From Mucilaginibacter gossypii (GTDB lineage: Bacteria > Bacteroidota > Bacteroidia > Sphingobacteriales > Sphingobacteriaceae), in the NCBI RefSeq assembly GCF_900100945.1, contig NZ_FNCG01000021.1:1-64000 (forward strand): a DNA stretch of 64,000 nt. Reading direction: 5' to 3'. Below the pieces are notes generated by a model. The model was given only the letters and a program-made list of their open reading frames with translations, was not told where the DNA came from and did no database searches. Both the position numbers and the translations under genes were made by a program. Below are positions 37,463 through 46,878 of the stretch, one piece after another; position 1 is the stretch's first letter; each line of letters begins with the position of its first letter.

Positions 37463-40132
37463 TTATTTCACCTCGAATACATAGCTGCCTGCATTTACCT
37501 TGTACAACGCTGGGTTGTTAATTGTTTTGCCGCCAAGATAAACTTTACCCGCAGGGAAGGTGATTGTAGCAGTTGAATTAGCCGGCACAGTAACTTTATA
37601 GGTTACACCATTACCAGTACGCTGCCATGAGGAAACAATGTTGCCAAAAGGCCCTTTATGAGTAGCCGTAAACTCATTTAGGTTTGGTACAAAGTGTGGT
37701 TGAAGCAGCACGTTTTTAAAACCCGGATGCTCAGGATCAGGGTGGAGGCCCGCAATGCCTTTGTACAGCCATGCACCAATTTCGCCAAACATGATATGGT
37801 TAAGGGAGATATCGGATTTGGCATCTATCTGCCAGTTTTCATACAGGGTAGTAGCGCCGTTCACCATCCACCAGCCCCATGAAGGGAAGGTTTCCTGCGA
37901 TGCTATTTTGTAAGCAACATCCGGGTAGCCATTATCGCTCAAAGCGCTTAAAATGGCTTTGGCCCCAAGGATTCCTACATCTAAATGGAAATTATCTGCC
38001 TCAACACGTTTGGCCAGGTTAGCTGCTACTTTAGTTTTCATGTTTTCGGGCACAACACCCCAATAAAGCGGTACACTTAGCTCTGTTTGTAAGCCTTTGC
38101 CGTAAATGCCGGTTGTAGCATCCAAATATTTAGCGTTAATAGCGTTCTTGATCTTATTGGCCAGTGCCGAATATTTTACGTAATCGCCTTGTTTGCCTAA
38201 TATTTTAGCTGCTTTGGCCAATATGCTGGCATCGGTATAGTAGTAAACAGACGAGGTAAGCTCAACAGGCGAGACTGATTTCACCGGAACCCAATCGCCC
38301 AGGCCCCAGGTGGTGAGACCGGTTGGATAAAGCTCATCAATATGGTTCACGTATTTTTCAATGGCTGTATAGTTATCGGCGAGGAGTTTGCTATCGCCAT
38401 AGAACAAATAAATATTGTACGGAATAATGGCGATGGTGCTGGTCCAGTCGGGCCCGTTACCCCACTCGTAGCCCCAGCCGCCGGTTGGGATAATTGAAGG
38501 GAGTACGCCGTTGGGCTGCTGCTCATCGCGGTGGTCGGCCAGCCATTTTTCGTAAACAGTGATGCCGTCAAAATTATAGAGGCCGGTTTCGCTGGCAATG
38601 TGGGCATCGCCGGTCCAGCCATTCTTTTCGCGCTGAGGGCAATCGGTAGGGTAGCCGAAAAGGTTGCTCAAATAGCTATTGTTGGTAGCAGTCCAGATTT
38701 GGTTAATAGTTTGATTGGATGCTTTAACGCTACCGATAGGTTCTACATCGCTGTGCATAAAAAATGCTTTGATGTTCTCTTTGCCAATTTGGATAGGTTT
38801 GTTGCTACTTACTTCGATATATTGAAACCCTTTGTAGTTAAAACGCGGCGAAAATGTTTCTTCGCCCTTGCCGCCTAAAATGAAAATATCGGTCTGGAAT
38901 GGATCTTTATCATCAGTAGGGCGGTAATGCAGATCGATGTTTGATTGATCAACATGTCCGTTTTTGTTCAATCTTTCTGCATGTTTAAGACGGATCACCG
39001 TGCCCGAATCACCTTTAACAGTGATCTGGCTTATGCCCGAAATATTTCGACCCATATCAAAAACCCAAACATCGCTGTCGAGTTTTGTGATGCTTTTGGT
39101 GCTGATAGTATCAACCGCACGGATAGGCTGCATAGCCTGAGATACTATGTTCATAGATGGAGCCGAACGGTTAATGACTGGCTTCCATTTGCTGTCGTCA
39201 AAGTTGGCAGTGTTCCAGCCCGGCTGCTCTAACCGCCCATCGTAGTGTTCGGCGGTATAAATGCTGTTGAAAACGATGGGGCTAAGTGAAGTTTTCCAGT
39301 CGGTGCCGGATTTTATGGTTTCAACCGTACCATCGGTATACGTGATGCGCAAATCCATACAAAACGTCGGGTGACCGCGCCATGGTGCCTGGTGAAAAAA
39401 CCAAACAGCCGTACTTTGATGGTTATACCAGCCATTGCCCAGTAACACACCAACTGCATTTTTACCGTTTTGCAATTGAGTTGTAACGTCATAAGAAACA
39501 TAAAGCGTACGCCTGTCGAACCGGGTATACATCGGGTCGAGCCTGTGATTGCCTATCTTTTTGCCGTTGATATAAAGTTCATACAAACCGGCAACTGCAA
39601 TATAAGCCCTTGCCGAGCGGATTTGCTTGATTATCTTAAACGTATTGCGAAAATAAGGGGCAGGGTTTACTGCTATCCCTTTATTATCGCTGATCCATGA
39701 GCCTTTCCAGTTTTGCATGCCCATCATGCCGGTTTCAAAACTATTTATAGCTGATGGGGCAAGTTTTTTACCTGCCCGGTCCCAAAGCTGGACCTTCCAG
39801 AAATACTTAGTAAAAGGTTTTAGTTGTTGACCACTATAAATAATAAGATTATTTGATGAAGCAATTTTGGATGTAGCCCATGCGCTGCCGTTGCTTGCTG
39901 AAACAGCAGCCGAATCAGTACCTACATAAAGCTGGTAGGCACTCTGAGCTGCCCCCTGGGCTTTATCATTCATCAACCAGGTTAAACGGGGATGGGCATT
40001 GTCGATCCCGATCGGGTTTACAAGATATTCCGATTTAAGACCTGCAGCCCCAGGCGTTTGGGCATGTGTTACCGAATAAAAGCAAAATGATAAGGCAATG
40101 CTAAGCAATGGCTTACATAAAGGGTGTTTCAT
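37463..40132 (-). CDS. Secreted alpha-L-rhamnosidase (GH78)
   Basis: An 889-residue secreted enzyme removing terminal alpha-L-rhamnose. Order: signal peptide (to about 24), beta-sandwich N-terminal domains (HPRLTWLMNDKAQGAAQSAY; the rhamnosidase N domain with YISVAGLYELYINGKKIGNH-like text), then the alpha/alpha-barrel with TDCPQREKNGWTGDAH (about residues 493-508), which holds the catalytic acidic residues of GH78, and a C-terminal beta domain. With the GH28 gene it suggests breakdown of rhamnogalacturonan or rhamnose-decorated glycosides. It is a single gene with its own terminator. Confidence 0.94.
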   Translation of the reverse strand: MKHPLCKPLLSIALSFCFYSVTHAQTPGAAGLKSEYLVNPIGIDNAHPRLTWLMNDKAQGAAQSAYQLYVGTDSAAVSASNGSAWATSKIASSNNLIIYSGQQLKPFTKYFWKVQLWDRAGKKLAPSAINSFETGMMGMQNWKGSWISDNKGIAVNPAPYFRNTFKIIKQIRSARAYIAVAGLYELYINGKKIGNHRLDPMYTRFDRRTLYVSYDVTTQLQNGKNAVGVLLGNGWYNHQSTAVWFFHQAPWRGHPTFCMDLRITYTDGTVETIKSGTDWKTSLSPIVFNSIYTAEHYDGRLEQPGWNTANFDDSKWKPVINRSAPSMNIVSQAMQPIRAVDTISTKSITKLDSDVWVFDMGRNISGISQITVKGDSGTVIRLKHAERLNKNGHVDQSNIDLHYRPTDDKDPFQTDIFILGGKGEETFSPRFNYKGFQYIEVSSNKPIQIGKENIKAFFMHSDVEPIGSVKASNQTINQIWTATNNSYLSNLFGYPTDCPQREKNGWTGDAHIASETGLYNFDGITVYEKWLADHRDEQQPNGVLPSIIPTGGWGYEWGNGPDWTSTIAIIPYNIYLFYGDSKLLADNYTAIEKYVNHIDELYPTGLTTWGLGDWVPVKSVSPVELTSSVYYYTDASILAKAAKILGKQGDYVKYSALANKIKNAINAKYLDATTGIYGKGLQTELSVPLYWGVVPENMKTKVAANLAKRVEADNFHLDVGILGAKAILSALSDNGYPDVAYKIASQETFPSWGWWMVNGATTLYENWQIDAKSDISLNHIMFGEIGAWLYKGIAGLHPDPEHPGFKNVLLQPHFVPNLNEFTATHKGPFGNIVSSWQRTGNGVTYKVTVPANSTATITFPAGKVYLGGKTINNPALYKVNAGSYVFEVK

Positions 40133-40224
40133 GTGGTTAAGATAGCGGTTTGTACGTTATTGGCAAATGACTATGATATATTGTCACAATCAACAATATT
40201 AACCGGATAGATTGGGATTGGCAT

Positions 40225-40480
40225 CCTGAACTGTCTGAACCGGGATTCTGACCGTTGATTTTTTTGATTACATTGATTTCGCTGATTTTTTGTCTGAACT
40301 CGAATTTATTGAATTAAGGTATTAACAGAATGATTAGCAAATTCAAAAAAATCATTAATTCAATAAATTCGAGTTCAGACAATCTGCGTTGCGCTTGTAT
40401 CCACAAATTCCCCTAATCCAGGTTCAGACAAAAAATCCTACTAATCCTTAAATCCCATAAATCATGGTTCAGATAATTTA
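40225..40480. repeat. TGTCTGAAC-type inverted repeat element, copy 2 (compound)
   Basis: At least four TGTCTGAAC or GTTCAGACA motifs in alternating orientation, including the long palindrome TCTGAACTCGAATTTATTGA...TCAATAAATTCGAGTTCAGA. Together they fill most of the 360-base gap between the GH78 and argH start codons, ending exactly at the argH promoter box. Confidence 0.8.
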
Positions 40481-40488
40481 TACATTTG
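40481..40488 (+). promoter_or_regulatory. -7 promoter box of argH
   Basis: TACATTTG matches TAnnTTTG and ends only four bases before the argH ATG at 40493. Transcription from it would start at or just past the start codon, suggesting a leaderless mRNA. Confidence 0.6.
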
Positions 40489-40492
40489 CACC

Positions 40493-41827
40493 ATGAGCAA
40501 GCTATGGCAAAAAACTACCAACGTTAACGAGCTGGTTGAAAACTTTACTGTTGGTCGCGACCGCGAATTTGATGAGCAAATGGCTGCGTTTGATGTTTTG
40601 GGGTCACTGGCCCATACCCGCATGCTGCAAAGCGTTGGGCTGATGGACAGCACCGACCTTGAGCTTGTTCAACGCGAGTTAAAAAATATTTACGCCGATA
40701 TTGCCAAAGGCGGTTTCCGTATTGACGAGCATGTGGAAGATGTACACTCACAGGTTGAGTTGCTGCTTATCCAGCGTATTGGCGATGCCGGCAAAAAGAT
40801 CCACAGCGGCCGTTCACGTAACGACCAGGTTTTGGTCGACCTTAAGCTTTTCTTTCGTCATCAGTTGCAGGAAGTTGTTGAAAGCACCGAAACCTTGTTC
40901 CGCCAGCTTATTGAATTGAGCGAAAAACACAAAGATGTTTTATTGCCGGGTTATACCCATTTGCAGGTGGCCATGCCTTCATCATTTGGCTTATGGTTTG
41001 GCGCCTATGCCGAAAGCCTGGTTGATGATCTTGAACTGGTTTTGGCTGCTTACCGCATTACCAATAAAAATCCGCTGGGTTCGGCTGCCGGTTATGGCTC
41101 GTCGTTCCCGCTTAACCGTACTTTAACTACGCAGCTTTTGGGTTTCGATAACCTGAATTATAATGTTGTTTACGCGCAAATGGGCCGTGGTAAAACCGAG
41201 CGTATCATTGCACAGGCTATCTCAACCATTGCGGCTACACTGGCTAAAATGGCAATGGATCAAACGCTGTATTTGAGCCAGAATTTTTCATTTGTAAGCT
41301 ATCCTGATGCATTGACTACCGGCAGCAGCATCATGCCTCACAAAAAGAACCCCGATGTTTGGGAAATTATGCGTGGTAAATGTAACCGCCTGCAGGCCCT
41401 GCCAACCGATGTGGCAATGATGACCACTAACCTGCCATCGGGCTATCACCGTGAGTTGCAATTGTTAAAAGAGCTACTGTTCCCGGCTTTTTCCGATTTG
41501 AAACACTGCCTTCAAATGGCAACCTTCATGCTGCAAAATATCATGGTAAAGACAGATATTCTGGACGATGCCAAATATGCTTACCTGTTTAGTGTTGAAG
41601 AAGTAAACCGTTTAACATTAAGCGGCACACCCTTTCGCGATGCTTACAAACAAGTTGGTTTAGCTATTGAGGCCGGTAATTTTAATCCTTATAAAACGGT
41701 GAACCATACTCATGAAGGCAGCATCGGTAATCTGGGTAATGAGCAGATAGCTGCCTCATTTGATGGGCTGATCAATAATTTTGATTTCGGAAAAGTAGAG
41801 CAGGCAATAAAAGGATTGGTTGAATAG
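40493..41827 (+). CDS. argH: Argininosuccinate lyase
   Basis: A 444-residue cytosolic enzyme of the fumarase/aspartase superfamily; it splits argininosuccinate into arginine and fumarate. The signature GSSIMPHKKNP starts at residue 277 and carries the catalytic serine loop. HSGRSRNDQVLVDLKLF and TVGRDREFD are further family segments. It stands apart from other arginine genes in this window, with repeat elements directly upstream. Confidence 0.96.
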   Translation: MSKLWQKTTNVNELVENFTVGRDREFDEQMAAFDVLGSLAHTRMLQSVGLMDSTDLELVQRELKNIYADIAKGGFRIDEHVEDVHSQVELLLIQRIGDAGKKIHSGRSRNDQVLVDLKLFFRHQLQEVVESTETLFRQLIELSEKHKDVLLPGYTHLQVAMPSSFGLWFGAYAESLVDDLELVLAAYRITNKNPLGSAAGYGSSFPLNRTLTTQLLGFDNLNYNVVYAQMGRGKTERIIAQAISTIAATLAKMAMDQTLYLSQNFSFVSYPDALTTGSSIMPHKKNPDVWEIMRGKCNRLQALPTDVAMMTTNLPSGYHRELQLLKELLFPAFSDLKHCLQMATFMLQNIMVKTDILDDAKYAYLFSVEEVNRLTLSGTPFRDAYKQVGLAIEAGNFNPYKTVNHTHEGSIGNLGNEQIAASFDGLINNFDFGKVEQAIKGLVE

Positions 41828-41869
41828 TTATAATGGTATCAGGAATTTTAGCAGCCTGATACTAAACCA

Positions 41870-42967
41870 ATGAAAAAACCTTATTACACCATCCTGCTGA
41901 TGCTTATCAGCCTGTTTTCCTGTAAACATGATAATACCGTAATTATTAAAGGCGATATAAAAGGCCTTAAAAGTAAATGGGTGTATTATAAACCCGCTTA
42001 TTCATTTTTTAGTAAAGCCACAGACTCTGCCAAAGTTACTGATGGAAAGTTCGAAATTAGATTTAAACGGGATACCCCTTTTTTTGCCGATCTTGTTCAG
42101 TTAAATTATCTCGACGAAAAAGGAAAACAGCAATTTATAGATGTTGCCAATCCGTATGAGCCTTCAAAAAATCATTCCAGGTATACTTTTTTTGTTATAA
42201 GTTCGGGAACGACCACAATAACCGGAGACCTCTCAAAAACTGAAGGGGCGATCTTAAAAGGTGGGCCACAATCCGAGTCGTTTTTGAAGAATATAACGCC
42301 GCCTTATATCCGTATAAGTAAAGATGGTATTAGGAGAACCGCGCAGGCAGAAAGGATAAAAAAAATTATCAGTGAGAATCCCGACTCTTATTGGAGTTTA
42401 CTTGCGTTGCATGGTTTTAGATTTTACGTAGATCACGCCCAATTGAAAGAATTATTCAACTCTTTTGGCGATGAAGCAAAAGCATCGTACTATGGGAAAA
42501 AACTGAAACAGTTTATAGAGGAACAACCTGCAGATAAAAATCAGTTTGCTAATAGCGTTTTCAATGATGCTGATGAAAAGCCGGTGAACCTGGTGGATAA
42601 TACAAAAAAGTTAAATATGGTGATATTCTGGGCAAGCTGGTGCAGTCCATGTCGCCAGGAAATCCCTTCGTTAAAGCGGATAGCAGCCCAGTTTAATAAA
42701 GATGATATCAGATTTGTTAGCGTATCAATAGATGCAAAGAAAGAGAACTGGTTACCGGTTATGAAAGCTGAAGATATGCCCTGGCAGCAACTCATCATAC
42801 CTCAGCAGGTGTTTTCTAAAGCACAGGCACAGTACAATTTGGGGTTCATACCACAGGTATACCTGGTTAATAATAAAAATATAGTAGTGAAAAAAATTGA
42901 TGGTTTTGACAATGGCAACGAAGAACGTGTTAAAACTTTTATAGCCGATTATCTTGCGAAAAATTGA
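41870..42967 (+). CDS. Lipoprotein thiol-disulfide oxidoreductase (TlpA/DUF4369 type)
   Basis: A 365-residue lipoprotein (lipobox LFSC, C18) with an N-terminal DUF4369 beta-domain (VIIKGDIKGLKSKWVYYKP) and a C-terminal thioredoxin fold with C258-S-P-C261 in WASWCSPCRQEIP. Bacteroidota have many such envelope proteins; they reduce disulfides or guard periplasmic thiols, with the exact partner unknown. It follows argH by 42 bases but is functionally unrelated. Confidence 0.9.
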   Translation: MKKPYYTILLMLISLFSCKHDNTVIIKGDIKGLKSKWVYYKPAYSFFSKATDSAKVTDGKFEIRFKRDTPFFADLVQLNYLDEKGKQQFIDVANPYEPSKNHSRYTFFVISSGTTTITGDLSKTEGAILKGGPQSESFLKNITPPYIRISKDGIRRTAQAERIKKIISENPDSYWSLLALHGFRFYVDHAQLKELFNSFGDEAKASYYGKKLKQFIEEQPADKNQFANSVFNDADEKPVNLVDNTKKLNMVIFWASWCSPCRQEIPSLKRIAAQFNKDDIRFVSVSIDAKKENWLPVMKAEDMPWQQLIIPQQVFSKAQAQYNLGFIPQVYLVNNKNIVVKKIDGFDNGNEERVKTFIADYLAKN

Positions 42968-43004
42968 TATTTGCCTGGTTTTTTCGATAAGACTATTGTC
43001 GATC

Positions 43005-43085
43005 TAATCAATCGGTGAAATCAAATCAATCAGACAAAACCAAGAAAATAAAATCAGCAAAATCAACTTAATCAAACAAATCAAC
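43005..43085. repeat. TGTCTGAAC-type repeat, partial copy 3
   Basis: CAATCAGACAAAACCAAG, AAATCAGCAAAATCAACTT and CAAACAAATCAACG are the complement of one arm of the element at 40225-40480. It ends at the YwbE start codon. Confidence 0.6.
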
Positions 43086-43089
43086 GGTC

Positions 43090-43296
43090 ATGAATGGACA
43101 AAACAGAAGCGATATATACCCGGGCCTTGAGGTTGACATCATCCTAAAAAAAGATCAGCGCACAGGTGCGCTAACCCGCGGCTTTGTAAAACGGTTGCTC
43201 ACCAGCGCAGCTTACCATTCGCGCGGAATAAAAGTGCAGTTGGATGACGGGCAGGTAGGCCGTGTTGCCTGGATTGTTGAGGAAGACGATTTTTAG
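43090..43296 (+). CDS. YwbE family protein
   Basis: A 68-residue single-domain protein (DUF2196): IYPGLEVDIILKKDQRTGAL, RGFVKRLLTSAAYHSRGIKV, VQLDDGQVGRVAWI. It resembles small SH3-like RNA- or protein-binding folds; the function is not established. Confidence 0.88.
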   Translation: MNGQNRSDIYPGLEVDIILKKDQRTGALTRGFVKRLLTSAAYHSRGIKVQLDDGQVGRVAWIVEEDDF

Positions 43297-43352
43297 TATC
43301 TTCATTTAATCTACATCAAACATTATCATATTTATGGTGTAGCTTAAATTAT

Positions 43353-44051
43353 ATGCCTCAAAAAGCCAAAACAAAAACCAAAGTCTTTTTTAGTCTTGAT
43401 GCTCATCACCGCCTCCTAATCTCGTTAGGAGCCGCAGCAATAACATTATTTTTCTCCTGGGCCCATTTTTCTGCGCCAACGGTGGCATTAGTAACCTGGA
43501 TAGCATTTGGTTTATGCATCATTATTATGGATTGGATCATTATCCTAACGGCTAACCCCGCCGAGATCCGTAAAATAGCCAGTATCGAAGACTCAAGTCG
43601 TACGCTGATATTTTTGTTTGTGATAGTATCATCGCTGATGAGTTTACTGGCGATAGGGTTCCTGTTGTTATCCGCAAAAAACCAATCGGATGCGATAGTT
43701 ACAGCACGGGTTTTACTGGCCATGGCTTCGGTAATTGTTTCGTGGTGGCTGGTGCATACCATATTTACGCTGCGTTATGCCCATATGTATTATACTACAG
43801 ACCCCGATGATGATAAAAAATTGAAGCACCTTGGCGGTCTCGAATTTCCGGGCGATGAAAAGGAGCCGGATTATCTCGATTTTGTATATTTTTCGTTTGT
43901 AGTAGGGATGACTTTCCAGGTATCTGATGTGGAGATCTCTGCCCGCTCTATCCGCAGGCTGGCCTGGCTGCATGGGCTGATTTCTTTCGCATTTAATACA
44001 GCTATTGTGGCGTTGAGTATTAATGTGATCTCGGGGATGGTATCGAAGTAA
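43353..44051 (+). CDS. DUF1345 family membrane protein
   Basis: A 232-residue membrane protein with five predicted helices. The family motif YTTDPDD...GGLEFPGDEKEPDYLDFVYF is followed by SFVVGMTFQVSDVEISARSI, which is diagnostic of DUF1345. The function is unknown. Confidence 0.88.
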   Translation: MPQKAKTKTKVFFSLDAHHRLLISLGAAAITLFFSWAHFSAPTVALVTWIAFGLCIIIMDWIIILTANPAEIRKIASIEDSSRTLIFLFVIVSSLMSLLAIGFLLLSAKNQSDAIVTARVLLAMASVIVSWWLVHTIFTLRYAHMYYTTDPDDDKKLKHLGGLEFPGDEKEPDYLDFVYFSFVVGMTFQVSDVEISARSIRRLAWLHGLISFAFNTAIVALSINVISGMVSK

Positions 44052-44070
44052 GGGTAAATAAATAAAAATA

Positions 44071-44149
44071 GGGTGTCATGGGTAGCTTGTCGAAGCATGG
44101 CGGATGGGGCCTCTGCGCGCGCCCCTTCGACAAGCTCAGGGTGACGGGG
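44071..44149. repeat. REP-like interspersed repeat, class 1, copy D
   Basis: GGTAGCTTGTCGAAGCATGG ... CCTTCGACAAGCTCAGGGTG, the same unit as at 1997, 20146 and 29070. It lies in the 216-base gap before the amidase. Confidence 0.8.
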
Positions 44150-44267
44150 CTTTCTCCGTATATGATAATATACCACCCCATTGTAACATTTAACTATCTA
44201 CCCACTCCACACCTTTCAAAGTAGTTAAATATTTTGTTACTTGTAATGCCTTTTATTTTAAACATTT

Positions 44268-45902
44268 ATGCACAGAAGAAATTTCCTCAAAACCGGTTCA
44301 TTAGCTGGGTTAGCGATCTCCACTTTAGTAGCAGCATCCTGCAATCAGCCATCTGCCGAAAATAAAGCCGATGAAACTGCCGCTGCCGATATCAGTAAGG
44401 ACGATATATTTGAATTGAGCGAAATAACCATTGCCGATCTGCAGCAAAAAATGCAGAGCAAGCAGTTTACTGCAAGGCTGATTACCGAGCTGTACCTGAA
44501 ACGCATTGATCAAATAGATAAAAAAGGCATCATGCTTAACTCGGTTATCGAGCTTAATAAAGATGCCTTGAACATGGCCGATGCGATGGACCGGGAACGT
44601 GAAAAGGGTAAAGTGCGTGGTCCGCTGCACGGTATACCGGTGCTGATAAAGGATAATATTAATACCGGCGATAACATGCACACCACGGCGGGCTCATTGG
44701 CTTTGGCCGATAATTTTGCCAAGCAGGATGCTTTTATAGTGCATAAGCTTCGTGAAGCAGGTGCTGTGATATTGGGCAAAACCAATTTAAGTGAGTGGGC
44801 AAACTTTCGCTCCACACATTCAACCAGTGCCTGGAGCAGCAGGGGAGGGCAAACTAAGTGCCCTTATATTTTAGATAGGAACCCCAGCGGTTCAAGCGCC
44901 GGTACCGGAACGGCTGTAGCAGCCAATCTTTGCGTTATTGGCATTGGTACAGAAACCAATGGCTCGATAGTGTCGCCGGCATCGGTTAACGGTTTGGTGG
45001 GCATTAAGCCAACTGTGGGCTTATGGAGCCGGTCGGGCATTATTCCGATCTCCAAAACACAGGATACTGCCGGGCCGATGGCTCGTACGGTTAAGGACGC
45101 CGCCATACTGCTTGGTGCGCTGACCGGTATTGATACGATCGACCTGGCAACGCTTGGTAGTAAAGGCAGGATTGAGGCGGATTATACCAAATTTTTAGAT
45201 GTTAATGGTTTACAAGGTAAGCGCCTGGGCATTGAAAAAACAGCGTTTGACGATAAGCCGGACGTTGTTGCATTATTACAGGATGCCATCAAAACCCTGA
45301 AAAGTAAAGGTGCTGAGGTGGTTGAGATAGAACTGAACAAAGAGCTGAAGACTATCAACAGCAACGAATTTACAGTGCTGCTTTACGAATTTAAAGATAG
45401 CCTTAACCAATACTTCAACAATGCCAACAGCAAAATAAAAACGCTGGCAGATGTTATTGCTTTCAACAAGCAGAATGAAACTAAAGCAATGCCTTTTTTT
45501 AAGCAGGAGATACTGGAGCAGGCTCAGGCCAAAGGCGATTTGAACAGTAAAGAATATCTTGACGCGGTTAAGCAAACCAATATGGGTACCCGTAAAGTTA
45601 TTGATGGTATGCTTACCAAATATAAACTTGATGCCATCATAGGCACTACTAATGGCCCGGCTGTATGTATCGACCTGGTAAATGGCGACTATGATAATGG
45701 TTTCAGTTTTTCAGGCCCTGCCGCTATGGCGGGGTATCCGCATATTACAGTGCCCATGGGGTTGGCCCATGGCCTGCCGGTTGGGTTATCGTTTTTTAGC
45801 ACAGCCTATAAAGAGGGCGACATCATAAAATTGGGATATGCTTATGAGCAGGCATCTAAAAAGCGGGTAGCACCGCTGTTTAAGCCCGATCTGTTTGCTT
45901 AA
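44268..45902 (+). CDS. Exported amidase (amidase signature family)
   Basis: A 544-residue protein with a twin-arginine start (RRNFLKTGS) and a lipobox-like AASC (C25), so it is probably a Tat-exported lipoprotein. The catalytic Ser-cisSer-Lys triad is K128 (HGIPVLIKDN), S209/S210 (NPSGSSAGT) and S233 (TNGSIVSPAS). The family hydrolyses amides including peptides and nitriles' products; the substrate is open. An HTH-only AraC protein follows after 6 bases. Confidence 0.92.
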   Translation: MHRRNFLKTGSLAGLAISTLVAASCNQPSAENKADETAAADISKDDIFELSEITIADLQQKMQSKQFTARLITELYLKRIDQIDKKGIMLNSVIELNKDALNMADAMDREREKGKVRGPLHGIPVLIKDNINTGDNMHTTAGSLALADNFAKQDAFIVHKLREAGAVILGKTNLSEWANFRSTHSTSAWSSRGGQTKCPYILDRNPSGSSAGTGTAVAANLCVIGIGTETNGSIVSPASVNGLVGIKPTVGLWSRSGIIPISKTQDTAGPMARTVKDAAILLGALTGIDTIDLATLGSKGRIEADYTKFLDVNGLQGKRLGIEKTAFDDKPDVVALLQDAIKTLKSKGAEVVEIELNKELKTINSNEFTVLLYEFKDSLNQYFNNANSKIKTLADVIAFNKQNETKAMPFFKQEILEQAQAKGDLNSKEYLDAVKQTNMGTRKVIDGMLTKYKLDAIIGTTNGPAVCIDLVNGDYDNGFSFSGPAAMAGYPHITVPMGLAHGLPVGLSFFSTAYKEGDIIKLGYAYEQASKKRVAPLFKPDLFA

Positions 45903-45908
45903 TTTTGT

Positions 45909-46313
45909 ATGATGGAAGCAACGTTTACTGTTCCGAAAAAGATACTGGCCCGTCAGCATGAAATTACCGCCGACTATCTGAAGGCCATTGACAAACACCT
46001 TGAGGATGTGCTGAACAACCGCGTATTGGACATGTACGAGATCCGTGATTTTGCTGATGAAATGCATATCCATCCTACCCATTTGAGCAATACTATTAAA
46101 CTCACCACAGGCAAACATCCCTGTTTCTTTTTCGAGGAAAAAATCATGGGGATTGCCAAAACCATGCTGCAGGAAAACAAGGTCAGTGTAGCCGAAATAG
46201 CTAACCGGCTTACTTTTGATCCATCAAACTTTACCAAGTTTTTTAAGCGTTTTGAGGGAATTACACCAAAACAGTATCGTGAACAGTGGCTGGTAAGGAA
46301 CCTTGATTTATAG
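45909..46313 (+). CDS. AraC-type DNA-binding protein without a sensor domain
   Basis: A 134-residue protein consisting almost only of the two AraC helix-turn-helix motifs (EIRDFADEMHIHPTHLSNTI and VSVAEIANRLTFDPSNFTKF, ending GITPKQYREQW). There is no cupin or other ligand domain, so it may be constitutively active or act with a partner. It lies 6 bases after the amidase and is in the same operon. Confidence 0.85.
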   Translation: MMEATFTVPKKILARQHEITADYLKAIDKHLEDVLNNRVLDMYEIRDFADEMHIHPTHLSNTIKLTTGKHPCFFFEEKIMGIAKTMLQENKVSVAEIANRLTFDPSNFTKFFKRFEGITPKQYREQWLVRNLDL

Positions 46314-46404
46314 GACTGGAGGATTAAAGGATACGTACATATTTATAAAACCGATCTCCAAAATATGCTTAATAATCAATGATCTATAAATGTATCATTA
46401 TAAG

Positions 46405-46480
46405 CATGGCATAGCAATCGCATACTATACAGAGCAACTATACCTCTATGCGATTCCCACGCTACGCTCGCAATGCTATA
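46405..46480. repeat. REP-like interspersed repeat, class 2, degenerate copy
   Basis: GGCATAGCAATCGCATACTA and ATGCGATTCCCACGCTACGC, ending GCTCGCAATGCTAT, parallel the copy at 33423-33511. Confidence 0.6.
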
Positions 46481-46565
46481 TTTTCTCTATTCTATGACGG
46501 TTTTTTAAAGCGGGAGATAAAGCTGACTAATAATATATTATGGATAAAATATAAAGCAAATTTTA

Positions 46566-46775
46566 TTAACGCCTGCTGTTATCCCTGAAGTTTTGAGTAC
46601 GTACGGCAATTTGTTCTAAAGTAAGTTCGCCGTATTTTTTAGCGCGATCTGCCCATTCGGGGGCGTTGTCAACCAGGTTATCGATAATTGATTTACCGTC
46701 GGGTCCTTTTTTGGTTACGTAATTTATTCCGTAAGCAACTGCAGCACCTATAGCAAGAGTTTTGATAAAGCCCAT
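46566..46775 (-). CDS. Small conserved protein, YtxH-like
   Basis: A 69-residue protein with a short N-terminal hydrophobic segment (FIKTLAIGAAVAYGINYV) and a charged helical tail (ADRAKKYGELTLEQIAVRTQ). It resembles the small stress-linked YtxH-like proteins of Bacteroidota; the assignment is by pattern only. Confidence 0.6.
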   Translation of the reverse strand: MGFIKTLAIGAAVAYGINYVTKKGPDGKSIIDNLVDNAPEWADRAKKYGELTLEQIAVRTQNFRDNSRR

Positions 46776-46844
46776 AATTTATTTTTCTTTTCTGATATAT
46801 GACAATGATAATGCCAGTTTGTTACTTCACCTGATAAAAGCTTC

Positions 46845-46852
46845 TATATTTG
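46845..46852 (+). promoter_or_regulatory. -7 promoter box of the ydcF-like gene
   Basis: TATATTTG matches TAnnTTTG. It supports the ATG at 46879 over the upstream TTG at 46762. Confidence 0.5.
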
Positions 46853-46878
46853 AAGTACTTAAACACCATAACCGCCAT

